Shown piece by piece: positions 50,572 through 60,499 of a stretch of DNA of 63,125 nucleotides; the stretch's first letter is position 1, and the number at the start of each line of letters is the position of its first letter. The notes below the pieces were generated by a model. It did not search any database, was not told where the DNA came from, and was given only the letters and a program-made list of their open reading frames with translations. A program made the position numbers and the translations under genes. The stretch covers positions 1 through 63,125 of the forward strand of contig JBNKDD010000003.1 in NCBI GenBank assembly GCA_050288085.1, given 5' to 3'. The stretch comes from JBNKDD01 sp050288085. Lineage in GTDB: Bacteria; Chloroflexota; Anaerolineae; Aggregatilineales; UBA3940.

Positions 50572-51938
50572 TGAAAAAGACACGCCTGTGGGTGCGTTTG
50601 AGCATCGCATTTGCTATCGTGACCCTGTCGGGGGTGGCCTTTGTCTATCACATTGTTGAGCATCTGGATGAGAGAACGCCCGATTGGGACTATGCTGTGG
50701 CCGCCTTTATGAACCAGCCGGGGGGAACTATCGAGCAGCTAACCGAGAGTTATGAACAAACTCAGAGCTGGGATGAATCGATAGTGCTGCTCCAGGCGTT
50801 GACGGAGCATTATGTCGATCTGCTTGAGGCTCCGGTGATCTTTGAATTGTTGGAACCTGATCAGACGTCGATCTATATCACGGCGGAAAGATCGCGCGCG
50901 GCCAAACGCTCACGTAAGTCAAGAGGTTCAGACGAGTCAGAAGGGAGCCTGACCTTGCCAATTGGCCCGGAGGCTCAACCCTATGGTTATTTGAGGTTGT
51001 ATGTCTCAGATATCATCCCGATCGACGCAAGGCGGTTTGTCTTCGGCGTGATCGTCCTGAACAGCCTGATCAGTGTAATGGTCGGGGCGCTCATCGGCCA
51101 GCTTGTTACCCGCCCGCTGGGACATTTGCGTAGAGCTGTCCAGGCTTTCCGGGATCACGACCTGAGTCACCGAGTCAAACCCAGGGGGCCGGTCGAGATT
51201 GTCGAGTTGGGGAATACCTTCAACGAGATGGCCGATGCGCTACAGGAATCGGAAATGCTGCGGCGAAACCTGGTGGCGGACGTGGCGCATGAACTGCGTA
51301 CCCCGTTGAGTGTGCTGCAAAGTAAACTCTACGGGATCATTGACGACGTTTACCCGTTGGAGAAAAGCTCGGTGGCGGGGTTGTATGATCAGACTCGGTT
51401 GTTAAGCCGGTTGGTCGACGATCTGCATGAGCTATCTATAGCCGAAGCCCGCCAGCTCCCTCTGAATATCCAGCCAACCGATCTGAAGCCGCTGCTGGAA
51501 GATACGATGATCGCCTTTGACCTGGTAGTCGAAGACCGGCAGATCACTTTGCAGACCGGCATTCCCGATAACCTGCCGCTGATTCAGATCGATGCCCAGC
51601 GGATTAATCAGGTGTTTTACAACCTGGTCAATAATGCTATTCGCCATACACCATCGGGCGGCACGATCACCATCAAGGCGGGGTGCGACCGCAAAAATCT
51701 GTATATATCAGTGCGCGATACGGGGAACGGGATTCCGCCGGAACACCTGGAACACGTCTTTGATCGCTTCTACCGGGTTGATGCTTCACGGCAGCGGGTC
51801 AGCGGTGGAACCGGTTTGGGATTGGCGATTGTGCGGGCGATTGTCGAAGCGCATGGTGGGACGGTGCGCGCAGAAAGTGAGGGAGTCCCCGGTAAAGGAT
51901 CGGTGTTTACCGTTTGCCTGCCGATGGTCTGCCCGTAA
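50571..51938 (+). CDS. Membrane sensor histidine kinase
   Basis: This 455-residue kinase has a first membrane helix at residues 8-25, an external sensor domain of about 120 residues with an acidic and basic low-complexity patch (SRAAKRSRKSRGSDE), and a second helix near 160-180. HAMP (RPLGHLRRAVQAFRDHDL) follows, then HisKA with VAHELRTPLSVL (His about 240), then HATPase with NLVNNAIRHTPSGG, DTGNGIPPE and GTGLGLAIV. It pairs with the OmpR regulator it overlaps. The signal is unknown. Confidence 0.92.
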   Translation: MKKTRLWVRLSIAFAIVTLSGVAFVYHIVEHLDERTPDWDYAVAAFMNQPGGTIEQLTESYEQTQSWDESIVLLQALTEHYVDLLEAPVIFELLEPDQTSIYITAERSRAAKRSRKSRGSDESEGSLTLPIGPEAQPYGYLRLYVSDIIPIDARRFVFGVIVLNSLISVMVGALIGQLVTRPLGHLRRAVQAFRDHDLSHRVKPRGPVEIVELGNTFNEMADALQESEMLRRNLVADVAHELRTPLSVLQSKLYGIIDDVYPLEKSSVAGLYDQTRLLSRLVDDLHELSIAEARQLPLNIQPTDLKPLLEDTMIAFDLVVEDRQITLQTGIPDNLPLIQIDAQRINQVFYNLVNNAIRHTPSGGTITIKAGCDRKNLYISVRDTGNGIPPEHLEHVFDRFYRVDASRQRVSGGTGLGLAIVRAIVEAHGGTVRAESEGVPGKGSVFTVCLPMVCP

Positions 51939-51942
51939 CCGG

Positions 51943-52368
51943 TCAGCCAGCCATATCTTTCTGCCCGATCACCTTATCAAGCGTAACACGGATCACCCAC
52001 TCACCTTCAACGGCGTTGCGCTTCCCAAAGCTTTCTGCCAGATCTTCCCCCATATAACGACCACCGATCCGGGTGGCGATCTCCAGGAGTTCGTCCGGCT
52101 GCTGGCTGATCGATGCTGTGCCTTCCAGCATGACAAAAGCATAGGGCGGGGTTTCTTCATCGACACAAATCGAGACACGCGGATCGCGGCGGATATTGCT
52201 TGCTTTGACGGTTGTGTGCCAGGTGGTAAAGACCAGGGTATCGCCATCGATGATAAACCAGACTGGCACCACGTGGGGGCGGCCATCGGCACGGACGGTC
52301 GCCAGCTTGCTGGTGTGTGTGCCCATCATGATAAAGTCGAGACATTCCTGGCGCGACATTTTTTCCAT
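51943..52368 (-). CDS. PPOX-class F420/FMN-dependent oxidoreductase-like protein
   Basis: This 141-residue split-beta-barrel flavin/F420-binding protein is of the pyridoxamine 5'-phosphate oxidase superfamily. SKLATVRADGRPHVVPVWFIIDGDTLVF is the conserved N-terminal strand pair with RPHVVPVWF. TVKASNIRRDPRVSICVDEETPPYAFV is the family's core motif, and the C-terminus has a GEWVIRVTLDKV strand. It may use F420 or FMN; the flavin is not decided by sequence. It sits 12 bases after the methyltransferase gene on the same strand. Confidence 0.82.
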   Translation of the reverse strand: MEKMSRQECLDFIMMGTHTSKLATVRADGRPHVVPVWFIIDGDTLVFTTWHTTVKASNIRRDPRVSICVDEETPPYAFVMLEGTASISQQPDELLEIATRIGGRYMGEDLAESFGKRNAVEGEWVIRVTLDKVIGQKDMAG

Positions 52369-52380
52369 ACGCTGCTCCTA

Positions 52381-53136
52381 TCAAGCCAGCGGTTTCTGAG
52401 CCACAACGACCAGCCGCTCGGCGGTATGGTCATAGGGCGAATCGGCAGCGAGGCTGCCGTAGATTCGGATCAGTTCGAAGCCGGTTTTAACCAGCAGTTG
52501 TTTCAAATCCGATGCGCCATAAATGCGGTGTGTGAAGGGATATTGGTGCTTTTCCCCACCTCTGATCAGCGTCCAGCAGACTTCGATCCAGGTCCAGTCC
52601 CGCGTGATCCGGCGATCTTCAAGCAGGATGGTATCGTCGTCTATCTCATGCCAGGTGCGGGGGATGAACTTGCGGGCCAGCACTTCTTTGCCCATCATCT
52701 CTATGACCAATGTGCCGCCGGGCCGGAGCGATTGGTAGAAATTCATCAAGACCTTGAGGTCGTCTTCCTGATCCTCAAAATAGCCGAAAGAGGTGTACAA
52801 GTTGACGACGAGATCAAATGCATCTGGGCGGACGAAATCCCGCATGTCAGCCTGGATCACCTCAGCCTTCAGGCCGGCCTCGTTGAGGGTGTTCTGGGTG
52901 CGCCTGATATAGGTCTTGGTGCGGTCAACTGCTGTGACCGTACAACCCAGCCGGGCAAATTCGAGGGTATGCCGACCGAATCCGCAGGGTAGATCGAGCA
53001 CGCGGATCGGGGGTTCTAAGGCGGCCAGCGTTAATACCCGTTCGACTTCTTCTGCGGCGCGTTCCCATGCCTGGGTGCTGAACATGATCAGCGCCGTGTT
53101 TTCCCACCATTCATCCTGATCGTACCAGTTAGCCAC
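52381..53136 (-). CDS. Class I SAM-dependent methyltransferase
   Basis: This 251-residue methyltransferase starts at GTG 53136 with AGGAGG five bases upstream; an open extension to 53376 has no credible start. IRVLDLPCGFGRHTLEFARLG is motif I, the SAM-binding glycine loop. VTAVDRTKTYI follows as motif II with Asp for the ribose, and FDLVVNLYTSFGYFE and LRPGGTLVIEMMGKE are motifs IV-VI. The substrate is unknown. Placement beside a PPOX protein may mean a shared small-molecule pathway, but nothing else supports it. Confidence 0.85.
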   Translation of the reverse strand: MANWYDQDEWWENTALIMFSTQAWERAAEEVERVLTLAALEPPIRVLDLPCGFGRHTLEFARLGCTVTAVDRTKTYIRRTQNTLNEAGLKAEVIQADMRDFVRPDAFDLVVNLYTSFGYFEDQEDDLKVLMNFYQSLRPGGTLVIEMMGKEVLARKFIPRTWHEIDDDTILLEDRRITRDWTWIEVCWTLIRGGEKHQYPFTHRIYGASDLKQLLVKTGFELIRIYGSLAADSPYDHTAERLVVVAQKPLA

Positions 53137-53318
53137 ACTATCCTCCTGATCTTTTCCTCCAGGCACACGCCGCCCAGAAGCCTGATCTGGCTGTCTTTGA
53201 AGTAGAAATGCACGTTTCATGTAGATTGTAGCAACCGGGGGGAAGCCTGCAAAATGAGGGTTTTTAAACAAATTGTCATAGATTATGGGAGAAATTTCGA
53301 TAAATATGTAATAATAGT

Positions 53319-53387
53319 CTAGGACAAGGACAAGCAGCGGGAAGAGGGACGGGACACTTCTTCCCGTTAGCCGCAAAAAAGGAGGAG
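53319..53387 (+). promoter_or_regulatory. gltB leader with hairpin and strong ribosome-binding site
   Basis: CGGGAAGA (about 53338-53345) pairs with TCTTCCCG (about 53359-53366), an 8-bp stem. GGAGGAG precedes the gltB ATG at 53391. The role of the hairpin is unknown; there is no T run. Confidence 0.4.
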
Positions 53388-53390
53388 AAG

Positions 53391-56300
53391 ATGAAGGCTC
53401 AAAGATTCCCTGAGAACCAGGGACTATATCAACGCATCTATGAGCATGATGCCTGCGGTATTGGCTTTGTGGCTAATATCAAAGGACGAAAATCACACAG
53501 CATTATCCAGCGTGGCCTGGAAGCCCTGGAGCGGATGACTCACCGGGGGGCCGAAGGGGCTGATGGCACGACCGGGGATGGTGCTGGCATCATGATTCAA
53601 ATCCCGGCTTTTTACAACGAAATTATTCCCAATCTGCCATTGCCGGGGGAATATGGCACCGGATTAGTCTTTCTCCCACGCATTCCCAACGAAATGGAAT
53701 ATTGTATTAACGTCTTTGAGCAAATCCTGTGCGAGGAAGGGCTTGAGCTGATTACCTGGCGGGATGTGCCGGTTGATAGCTCCGTGCTGGGCAATATCGC
53801 CCGCGCTTCTGAACCGGTTATCAAGCAGGTATTTGTCAAATTACAGCAGCAGCAAGATGTTGACCAGCAGCAGCTAGAGCGAAAGCTGTATGTTGTTCGG
53901 AAGCTGGCAGAGAGCAGAATCAGAACATCGGAGTTGTCACAGGCTTCGATGTTTTATTTTTCTTCGCTGTCCAGCAAGACGATTGTCTACAAAGGGATGT
54001 TCATCTCAGCGCAGCTCAGGCAGTATTACGGCGATCTACAGGATTCCCGTTTGAGCAGCGCTATCGCGATGGTGCATTCGCGGTTTAGCACCAATACCTT
54101 CCCCAGTTGGGATTTAGCCCATCCATTCCGGATCATCGCCCACAATGGTGAGATCAACACGATCAAGGCTAACCGGTTCTGGATACAGGCCAGGGAAACC
54201 AGCTTCGAGTCGGAGTTGTTCGGCGAGGATATCAAGAAGATTCTGCCGATTATCGAACAGGGGGGGAGCGACTCAGCCTCGTTTGATAATGTGCTGGAAA
54301 TGCTGGTGATGGCCGGGCGGTCGCTGCCCCACGCGCTGATGATGCTGATCCCGGAATCGTTTAACTGGTTGAACCCGATTCCCGACGATCTGAAGTACTT
54401 CTACGAATATCACGCGGCGATCATGGAACCCTGGGATGGCCCGGCGGCGATTATCTTCAGTGATGGCCGGTATGTCGGCGGAACGCTTGATCGGAACGGG
54501 CTGCGGCCTTCGCGCTTTGTGGTGACTAAAGACGACCTGATCGTGATGGCGTCCGAGGTTGGCGTGCAGACCTTCCCGCCGGAGCAGATCGCTTCGAAGG
54601 GCCGTTTGCGTCCGGGTAAGCTTCTCCTGGTTGATGTGCAGGAAGGGCGGATTATCCCCGACAATGAAATCAAGAATATGATCTGCCACCAGCAGCCCTA
54701 CCGGGAGTGGGTTCAGAAGAACCGGATCGTGTTCCGGGATATCGAATTGAAAAAATCGGTTTCGGTTGGGCTGCCGGATGATGAACTGCACCGGATGCAG
54801 CTTTTGTTCGGTTATAACACCGAGGATATCAACAACCTGATTATCCCGATGGTATCGAATCACAAAGAACCGGTCAGCAGTATGGGGACCGATACGCCTA
54901 TTGCGGTGTTCTCGGATAGGCCGCAGCCGCTGTTCAACTACTTCAAGCAGACTTTTGCCCAGGTCACCAACCCGGCGATTGACCCCATCCGTGAAAAACT
55001 GGTCATGACCTTGACCAGCTACATCGGCAAGGAGCTTAACTTGCTGGGCGAATCATCCGAGCACTGCCAGATGATTCAGATCAAACACCCGATCTTCAAC
55101 AATGTGGACATGCAAAAACTGCGGGGGTGGGATAACCCGGCATTCCGAACCGGTACGCTCCAGATGTTGTTCCCGGTCAAAGAGGACGCCACCGGGCTTA
55201 AGGCGGCGCTGGATCAGCTCAACGCAGAAGCCGAACGAATGGTTGATGAGGGGTACAGCTTCATCATCCTGTCTGACCGTGAAGCCGATGCCGAGCATGC
55301 TCCGATCCCGTCGCTGCTGGCCTGTGCGAGCGTTCACCATCACCTGATACGGGTCAAGAAGCGGACGGAAGTGGCGCTGATTATCGAGACGGCGGAAACC
55401 AAAGAGGTGATGCATTTTGCGCTGTTGTTCGCTTATGGGGCCAGCGCGATCAACCCGTATGGGGTTTACGCGACTTTATATGCACTAACCCGGCAGGGGA
55501 AACTCTCTGTCAGGGATTATCTCGAAGCAGAAGAAAACTACATTGAGGCCATTCACAAGGGGTTGTTGAAGGTTCTCTCCAAGCTGGGAATCTCTACCCT
55601 GCGCAGCTATCACGGAGCGCAGACCTTCGAAGCTATCGGCCTGGGCCACGAGGTGATCGAGGCTTACTTCCCCGGTACCGACTCCCGGATCGGGGGGATC
55701 GGGCTGAAGGAGATTACCCAGGAAGCGTTAATGCGGCATCAGGAAGCCTTCTTCAACCCGCCTGATAAGCTGGAATCGGCAGGCATTTATCAGTATCGCA
55801 AAAATGGCGAGAAACATGCCTGGAATCCTGAGACGATCTCTTTGCTGCAATGGGCCTGTATCAATAATGACCCTGAGAAATACCGCGAGTTTTCAGACCT
55901 GGTTAATGCTCAGAACCGGCGGCCTCATGTGATCCGCGGGCTGTTGGATTTCAAGCCGGGGAGGACGCCGATTCCGATTGAGGAAGTCGAACCGGCGGAA
56001 GAAATCTTCAAGCGGTTGACGACCGGGGCGATGTCGTTTGGCTCGTTGGGTAAAGAAGTCCACGAGACAATGGCCGTCGCTATGAACACCATCGGCGGGC
56101 GCAGTAACTCCGGTGAGGGCGGCGAAGACCCGGCCCGCTACCAGCCTCGGCCTGATGGAACCTGGGCCAGAAGTGCGATCAAACAGGTGGCTTCCGGTCG
56201 GTTTGGGGTCACCAGCAACTACCTGGTCAATGCCGACGAACTACAGATCAAGATTGCTCAGGGGGCAAAGCCCGGAGAAGGCGGACAGCTTCCGGGGCAT

Positions 56301-57950
56301 AAGGTCGATAAGGTGATCGCCAAAACGCGTTACTCGACGCCGGGTGTAACCCTGATCTCGCCGCCGCCGCACCATGATATTTACTCGATCGAAGATATCA
56401 AGCAGTTGATCTTCGATCTCAAGAATGCCAACCCAACCGCCCGGATCAGTGTCAAGCTGGTGTCTGAGGCGGGTGTTGGAACGATTGCGGCAGGGGTCGC
56501 CAAAGCGCACGCTGATACGATTGTGGTCAGCGGTTATGATGGCGGCACCGGGGCCAGCCCGCTCAGTTCGATCAAACATGCCGGGCTGCCTTTCGAGTTG
56601 GGATTGGCGGAAACGCACCAGACCCTTGTCATGAATAAGCTGCGCAGCCGGGTCAAGCTGCAGACCGACGGGCAGCTCAAAACCGGGCGTGATGTTGTGC
56701 TGGCGGCTATGCTGGGCGCGGAAGAATTTGCTTTTGGGACGGGGGCGCTGATCACCCTCGGCTGTGTGATGATGCGGAAATGTCACCTCAATACCTGCCC
56801 GGTGGGTGTCGCGACCCAGGACCCGGAACTGAGAAAGCGATTCCGAGGCCGACCGGAATACCTGATCAACTACTTTACTTTCCTGGTTCAGGAAGTCCGC
56901 GAGATCATGGCAGAGTTGGGGATCCGCACCTTTAACGAGTTGGTCGGTCGCACCGATCTGTTGACCATGCGGGAGATCGATCACTGGAAGGCCAGGACAG
57001 TCGATCTGTCGGCGGTGCTGTACCGGCCCGAAGAGGCAGAAAACTCGCCTACGTATTGTTCAGAATGCCAGGTACATAAGATTGATGATGTACTTGATAA
57101 AACGCTGATCCAATATGCGACACCGGCACTGGAAAATCAGAAGCGGGTGCAGTGTGAAATACCGATCAGCAACTCCGACCGGGCAACCGGCGCGATGCTG
57201 TCGTTCGAAGTCTCCCGGCGCTACGGCGAGGAAGGAATGCCGGATGATACCATTCAGTGCACCTTCCATGGGAGCGCGGGTCAGAGCTTCGGCAGTTTCC
57301 TGGCAAAAGGGATCACCTTCCGGTTAGAAGGAGACTCCAACGACTACCTGGGTAAAGGGCTGTCCGGCGGCAAGTTGGTCGTTGTGCCGCCGCGAGGAAG
57401 TACCTTTGATCCCCAGGAAAATATCATCATCGGGAATACCGTTCTCTACGGTGCAACTCGTGGTGAAGCCTATATCCGGGGCGTAGCCGGAGAGCGATTC
57501 TGTGTGCGGAACAGCGGTGTCCATGCAGTCGTCGAAGGAACCGGCGATCATGGGGCTGAATATATGACCGGCGGACGGCTGGTTGTGCTGGGCCGGGTAG
57601 GGCGTAACTTTGCTGCCGGGATGAGCGGCGGTATCGCCTACGTGCTCAACACCGATGGGAATTTCACCTATTTCTGCAATCAGGATATGGTTGAACTCAG
57701 CCCTGTGTTTGAACAAGAAGATCAGGACTGCATCAAGGACATGCTCGAAAAACATGTCTTCTATACACAGAGTGAGATCGCGAAGCAGGTTCTGGATCGC
57801 TGGCATCGTTACATGCCGATGTTTATCAAGGTGCTGCCGCTGGATTACAAGCGGGTGCTTGAGCATCAGAAATACGCATCATCGCGAGAACAGTTTACCT
57901 ATGTACCGGATACGGGTGAGTTGAGATTTGTGGAGTATACCGATGTCTGA
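53391..57950 (+). CDS. gltB: Glutamate synthase large subunit
   Basis: This 1519-residue enzyme makes glutamate from glutamine and 2-oxoglutarate. The N-terminal glutaminase begins at YEHDACGIGFVA; Cys22 would be the nucleophile after removal of a short propeptide. THRGAEGADGTTGDGAGIM and HSRFSTNTFPSWDLAHPFR follow. The FMN barrel contains GRSNSGEGGEDPARY, KLVSEAGVGTIAAGVAKA and SGYDGGTGASPLSSIKHAG. The [3Fe-4S] cysteines are in CVMMRKCHLNTCPVGVATQ. The C-terminal GXGXG beta-helix has repeated GG units (SGGKLVVVPPRGSTFDP). Its stop overlaps gltD, so the complex is translated together. Confidence 0.97.
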   Translation: MKAQRFPENQGLYQRIYEHDACGIGFVANIKGRKSHSIIQRGLEALERMTHRGAEGADGTTGDGAGIMIQIPAFYNEIIPNLPLPGEYGTGLVFLPRIPNEMEYCINVFEQILCEEGLELITWRDVPVDSSVLGNIARASEPVIKQVFVKLQQQQDVDQQQLERKLYVVRKLAESRIRTSELSQASMFYFSSLSSKTIVYKGMFISAQLRQYYGDLQDSRLSSAIAMVHSRFSTNTFPSWDLAHPFRIIAHNGEINTIKANRFWIQARETSFESELFGEDIKKILPIIEQGGSDSASFDNVLEMLVMAGRSLPHALMMLIPESFNWLNPIPDDLKYFYEYHAAIMEPWDGPAAIIFSDGRYVGGTLDRNGLRPSRFVVTKDDLIVMASEVGVQTFPPEQIASKGRLRPGKLLLVDVQEGRIIPDNEIKNMICHQQPYREWVQKNRIVFRDIELKKSVSVGLPDDELHRMQLLFGYNTEDINNLIIPMVSNHKEPVSSMGTDTPIAVFSDRPQPLFNYFKQTFAQVTNPAIDPIREKLVMTLTSYIGKELNLLGESSEHCQMIQIKHPIFNNVDMQKLRGWDNPAFRTGTLQMLFPVKEDATGLKAALDQLNAEAERMVDEGYSFIILSDREADAEHAPIPSLLACASVHHHLIRVKKRTEVALIIETAETKEVMHFALLFAYGASAINPYGVYATLYALTRQGKLSVRDYLEAEENYIEAIHKGLLKVLSKLGISTLRSYHGAQTFEAIGLGHEVIEAYFPGTDSRIGGIGLKEITQEALMRHQEAFFNPPDKLESAGIYQYRKNGEKHAWNPETISLLQWACINNDPEKYREFSDLVNAQNRRPHVIRGLLDFKPGRTPIPIEEVEPAEEIFKRLTTGAMSFGSLGKEVHETMAVAMNTIGGRSNSGEGGEDPARYQPRPDGTWARSAIKQVASGRFGVTSNYLVNADELQIKIAQGAKPGEGGQLPGHKVDKVIAKTRYSTPGVTLISPPPHHDIYSIEDIKQLIFDLKNANPTARISVKLVSEAGVGTIAAGVAKAHADTIVVSGYDGGTGASPLSSIKHAGLPFELGLAETHQTLVMNKLRSRVKLQTDGQLKTGRDVVLAAMLGAEEFAFGTGALITLGCVMMRKCHLNTCPVGVATQDPELRKRFRGRPEYLINYFTFLVQEVREIMAELGIRTFNELVGRTDLLTMREIDHWKARTVDLSAVLYRPEEAENSPTYCSECQVHKIDDVLDKTLIQYATPALENQKRVQCEIPISNSDRATGAMLSFEVSRRYGEEGMPDDTIQCTFHGSAGQSFGSFLAKGITFRLEGDSNDYLGKGLSGGKLVVVPPRGSTFDPQENIIIGNTVLYGATRGEAYIRGVAGERFCVRNSGVHAVVEGTGDHGAEYMTGGRLVVLGRVGRNFAAGMSGGIAYVLNTDGNFTYFCNQDMVELSPVFEQEDQDCIKDMLEKHVFYTQSEIAKQVLDRWHRYMPMFIKVLPLDYKRVLEHQKYASSREQFTYVPDTGELRFVEYTDV

Positions 57951-59367
57951 TCCAAAGGGTTTTCTCAAAACGGGTAGAGTTGATAATCCATACCGACCGG
58001 TTAATGTGCGCCTCATGGACTTCGATGAAATCGAGGTGCAGCTGCCGGACGATAAGCGTATTGAGCAGGCTTCACGCTGCATGGACTGCGGCGTGCCATT
58101 TTGCCACTGGGCCTGCCCGGTTGGCAATATCATGCCGGAGTGGCAGAACGGTATCTACGAGGGAGATTGGAAAGCAGCCTACGAGAATCTGCAAGCTACG
58201 AACAATTTCCCGGAGGTTACCGGGCGGGTATGTCCTGCGCCCTGTGAAGTATCGTGCGTGTTGGCGATCAATGATGATCCGGTAACCATCCGTCAGAATG
58301 AGCTGGCGGTTGCCGAACGTGCATTCGAAAGTGGATATGTGCAGCCCCGGCCCCCTGCCGTGCGGACGGGTAAAAGTGTGGCCGTGGTTGGCAGCGGCCC
58401 GGCAGGATTGGCCTGCGCCGATCTGCTGAATAAAGCCGGGCATACGGTGGTGCTCTACGAGGCTGCTGACGCGGTCGGTGGCTACCTGCGCTTCGGGATC
58501 CCCGATTACAAGCTTGATAAGGGCATCATCGACCGGCGCGTGAACGTCCTGCTTGAAGAGGGGCTGATCATCAAAACCGGCGTTAGAGTTGGCGAGGATG
58601 TTTCAGTCGATGAACTGCTGGCCGAATTTGACGCGGTGTGTATCGCTATCGGCGCGAGGGAGCCGCGTGATCTGCCTATCGATGGGCGGGAGCTGGACGG
58701 TATCCACTTTGCGCTGGATTTGCTGGAGCAGCAGAATCGATTGGTGCGCGGCGACCAGATTCCGGAGGATGAGCTGATCTCTGCCGAAGGCAAACACGTG
58801 ATCGTGATCGGCGGTGGCGACACCGGGTCGGACTGCGTGGGGACATCCAACCGTCAGGGCGCGAAAAGCGTGACTCAGTTGGAGATCCTGCCCCAACCGC
58901 CTATCAGCCGGTTACCATCACAGCCCTGGCCGACCTGGCCGAATATCTATAAAACCTCCTCCTCTCACGAAGAAGGGTGCGAGAGGATGTTCAGTGTCTC
59001 AACCCGGCAGTTTATCGGTGAGAACGGGCAGGTCAAGCGGCTGGAAGCGGTCAATGTTGTGTGGCAGCAAGACGAGAACGGCAGGTACAGCTTCGAGGAA
59101 ATACCGGCAACGCAGTTCGAGCTTGAGGCCGATCTGGTGCTGCTGGCGATGGGATTTGTCCACGTGGTGAAGGGCGGCCTGATCTCAGACCTGGGCGTTG
59201 ACCTGGATGCACGCGGTAACGTGATCGTTGATCAGAACTTTATGACCAACGTTGATGGCGTGTTTGCTGCCGGTGATGCTAAACGGGGCGCTTCCCTGGT
59301 TGTCTGGGCGATTCAAGAGGGTCGCGAGGCTGCTAGAGGGATTAATACCTATCTATCCAACAAATAG
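57943..59367 (+). CDS. gltD: Glutamate synthase small subunit
   Basis: This 474-residue subunit delivers electrons from NADPH to GltB. The ATG at 57943 overlaps the gltB stop; an upstream GTG at 57928 is less likely. CMDCGVPFCHWACPVGNIMPEW and RVCPAPCEVSC are the iron-sulfur cysteines. VVGSGPAGLACADLLNKAG binds FAD, and GGGDTGSDCVGTS binds NADPH. GVFAAGDAKRGASLVVWAI completes the FAD site. It resembles NfnB and dihydropyrimidine-dehydrogenase N-termini, but pairing with gltB defines its role. Terminator follows at 59390. Confidence 0.96.
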   Translation: MSDPKGFLKTGRVDNPYRPVNVRLMDFDEIEVQLPDDKRIEQASRCMDCGVPFCHWACPVGNIMPEWQNGIYEGDWKAAYENLQATNNFPEVTGRVCPAPCEVSCVLAINDDPVTIRQNELAVAERAFESGYVQPRPPAVRTGKSVAVVGSGPAGLACADLLNKAGHTVVLYEAADAVGGYLRFGIPDYKLDKGIIDRRVNVLLEEGLIIKTGVRVGEDVSVDELLAEFDAVCIAIGAREPRDLPIDGRELDGIHFALDLLEQQNRLVRGDQIPEDELISAEGKHVIVIGGGDTGSDCVGTSNRQGAKSVTQLEILPQPPISRLPSQPWPTWPNIYKTSSSHEEGCERMFSVSTRQFIGENGQVKRLEAVNVVWQQDENGRYSFEEIPATQFELEADLVLLAMGFVHVVKGGLISDLGVDLDARGNVIVDQNFMTNVDGVFAAGDAKRGASLVVWAIQEGREAARGINTYLSNK

Positions 59368-59389
59368 GTCATATCAATTTTAATCGATG

Positions 59390-59419
59390 GGGGCATGGCG
59401 TTTTCGCTGTGCCCCTTTT
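59390..59419 (+). terminator. Intrinsic terminator after gltD
   Basis: GGGGCATGGCG (59390-59400) pairs with CGCTGTGCCCC (59405-59415) over 11 bp including two G-U pairs, loop TTTT, then TTTTCTG. This ends the gltBD unit. Confidence 0.82.
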
Positions 59420-59471
59420 CTGTTATACTGGTACAAGCACATTTGTTCTTGTGTAATTCAGAGGTGTGACC

Positions 59472-60458
59472 ATGTTGGATTGGTTGTTGGAAAAGGATAC
59501 GCCGGGAGTCCGGTATCTGGCATTGCGCGATCTGCTCAACCTGTCACCAGATGATCCAGAGTTAATAGAAGCTTGCACGGCTGCACATCGGGACGGTCCG
59601 ATTGCGGCGATCCTGGCGGAGATGGACGAGGAGGGTTACTGGCATACACCCGGTCCAGGCTACAACCCGAAGTACCGGGCAAGCGTCTGGTCGGTGAGTT
59701 TGCTGGGCCAACTGGGTGGTTCAGTCGCTGTGGATGAACGTATCGCGACGGCTTGCGACTATTTGCTTGATCATGCCCTGACTGACTACGGACAGTTTTC
59801 GGCGTCAGGTTCGCCGTCGGGAAATGCCGATTGTTTGCAAGGCAATATATGCGCGGCCCTGGTCGAATTGGGGTGTGATGATCCCCGGCTCGAAATGGCC
59901 TTCGAAGCGATGGCGAGGAGTGTCACAGGCGAAGGCGTAGCTTCGAAGGATGATCGCAATACCCAGCCGCGCTTTTATGCTTCGGGTAACTGTGGACCGG
60001 GATTCGCCTGCTCTGCCAATAATAAGCTGCCCTGTGCCTGGGGTGGGGTTAAGGTCATGTTGGCCTTCAGCAAGTGGCCGGTTGAACGACGCACGCCCTT
60101 GATCGAACGGGCCATCCAGCAAGGGGTAGATTTCCTGTTCAGCACCGATCCGGCCAAAGCTGATTACCCGATGGGTTGGAATGAAAAACCTAATCGCGCC
60201 TGGTGGAAGTTCGGTTTCCCGGTGTTTTATATCACCGACCTGCTTCAGAATGTCGAGGCGCTGGTGGGGTTGGGGTGTGGTCATGACCCCCGGCTGGTAA
60301 ATGCGCTGGAAGCCATACGCGAAAAGCAAGACGATCAGGGGTGCTGGTCATTGGAATATGATTATACCGGCAAGACCTGGGTGGACTTCGGCGAGAAGAA
60401 ACAGCCGAATAAGTGGGTGACCCTGCGGGCTATGCGGGTATTGGCTGCTGTTGAATAA
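59472..60458 (+). CDS. Alpha/alpha-toroid protein (prenyltransferase/squalene-cyclase repeat type)
   Basis: This protein of about 328 residues is made of helical repeats of the terpene-cyclase/prenyltransferase toroid. GVRYLALRDLLNLSPDDPEL near the start, WSVSLLGQLGGSVAVDERIATACDYLLDHAL in the first third, and REKQDDQGCWSLEYDYTGKTWVDFG near residue 290 show the QxxW-like repeat ends. A Cys-rich insertion (NCGPGFACSANNKLPCAWGG) is unusual. No DxDD or catalytic Cys/His pattern was found, so it may bind rather than convert its ligand. The function is unknown. ATG at 59472 with AGAGG ahead is chosen; GTG at 59466 is possible. Confidence 0.7.
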   Translation: MLDWLLEKDTPGVRYLALRDLLNLSPDDPELIEACTAAHRDGPIAAILAEMDEEGYWHTPGPGYNPKYRASVWSVSLLGQLGGSVAVDERIATACDYLLDHALTDYGQFSASGSPSGNADCLQGNICAALVELGCDDPRLEMAFEAMARSVTGEGVASKDDRNTQPRFYASGNCGPGFACSANNKLPCAWGGVKVMLAFSKWPVERRTPLIERAIQQGVDFLFSTDPAKADYPMGWNEKPNRAWWKFGFPVFYITDLLQNVEALVGLGCGHDPRLVNALEAIREKQDDQGCWSLEYDYTGKTWVDFGEKKQPNKWVTLRAMRVLAAVE

Positions 60459-60469
60459 AAAAAGTAAAA

Positions 60470-60491
60470 AGGGGACTCGGTTGAGTCCCCT
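60470..60491. terminator. Bidirectional terminator between toroid protein and PBP genes
   Basis: AGGGGACTC (60470-60478) pairs with GAGTCCCCT (60483-60491), with A/T runs on both sides (AAAAAAAGTAAAA before, TCAAATTGTTT after). It serves both convergent genes. Confidence 0.85.
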
Positions 60492-60499
60492 CAAATTGT

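Noticed and set aside
51592..52992. 466-residue plus-strand ORF over the kinase end, PPOX and methyltransferase genes
   Set aside because: It is a chance frame of high-GC sequence: it is +1 to the kinase frame and antisense to two recognisable genes, with no known motif of its own.
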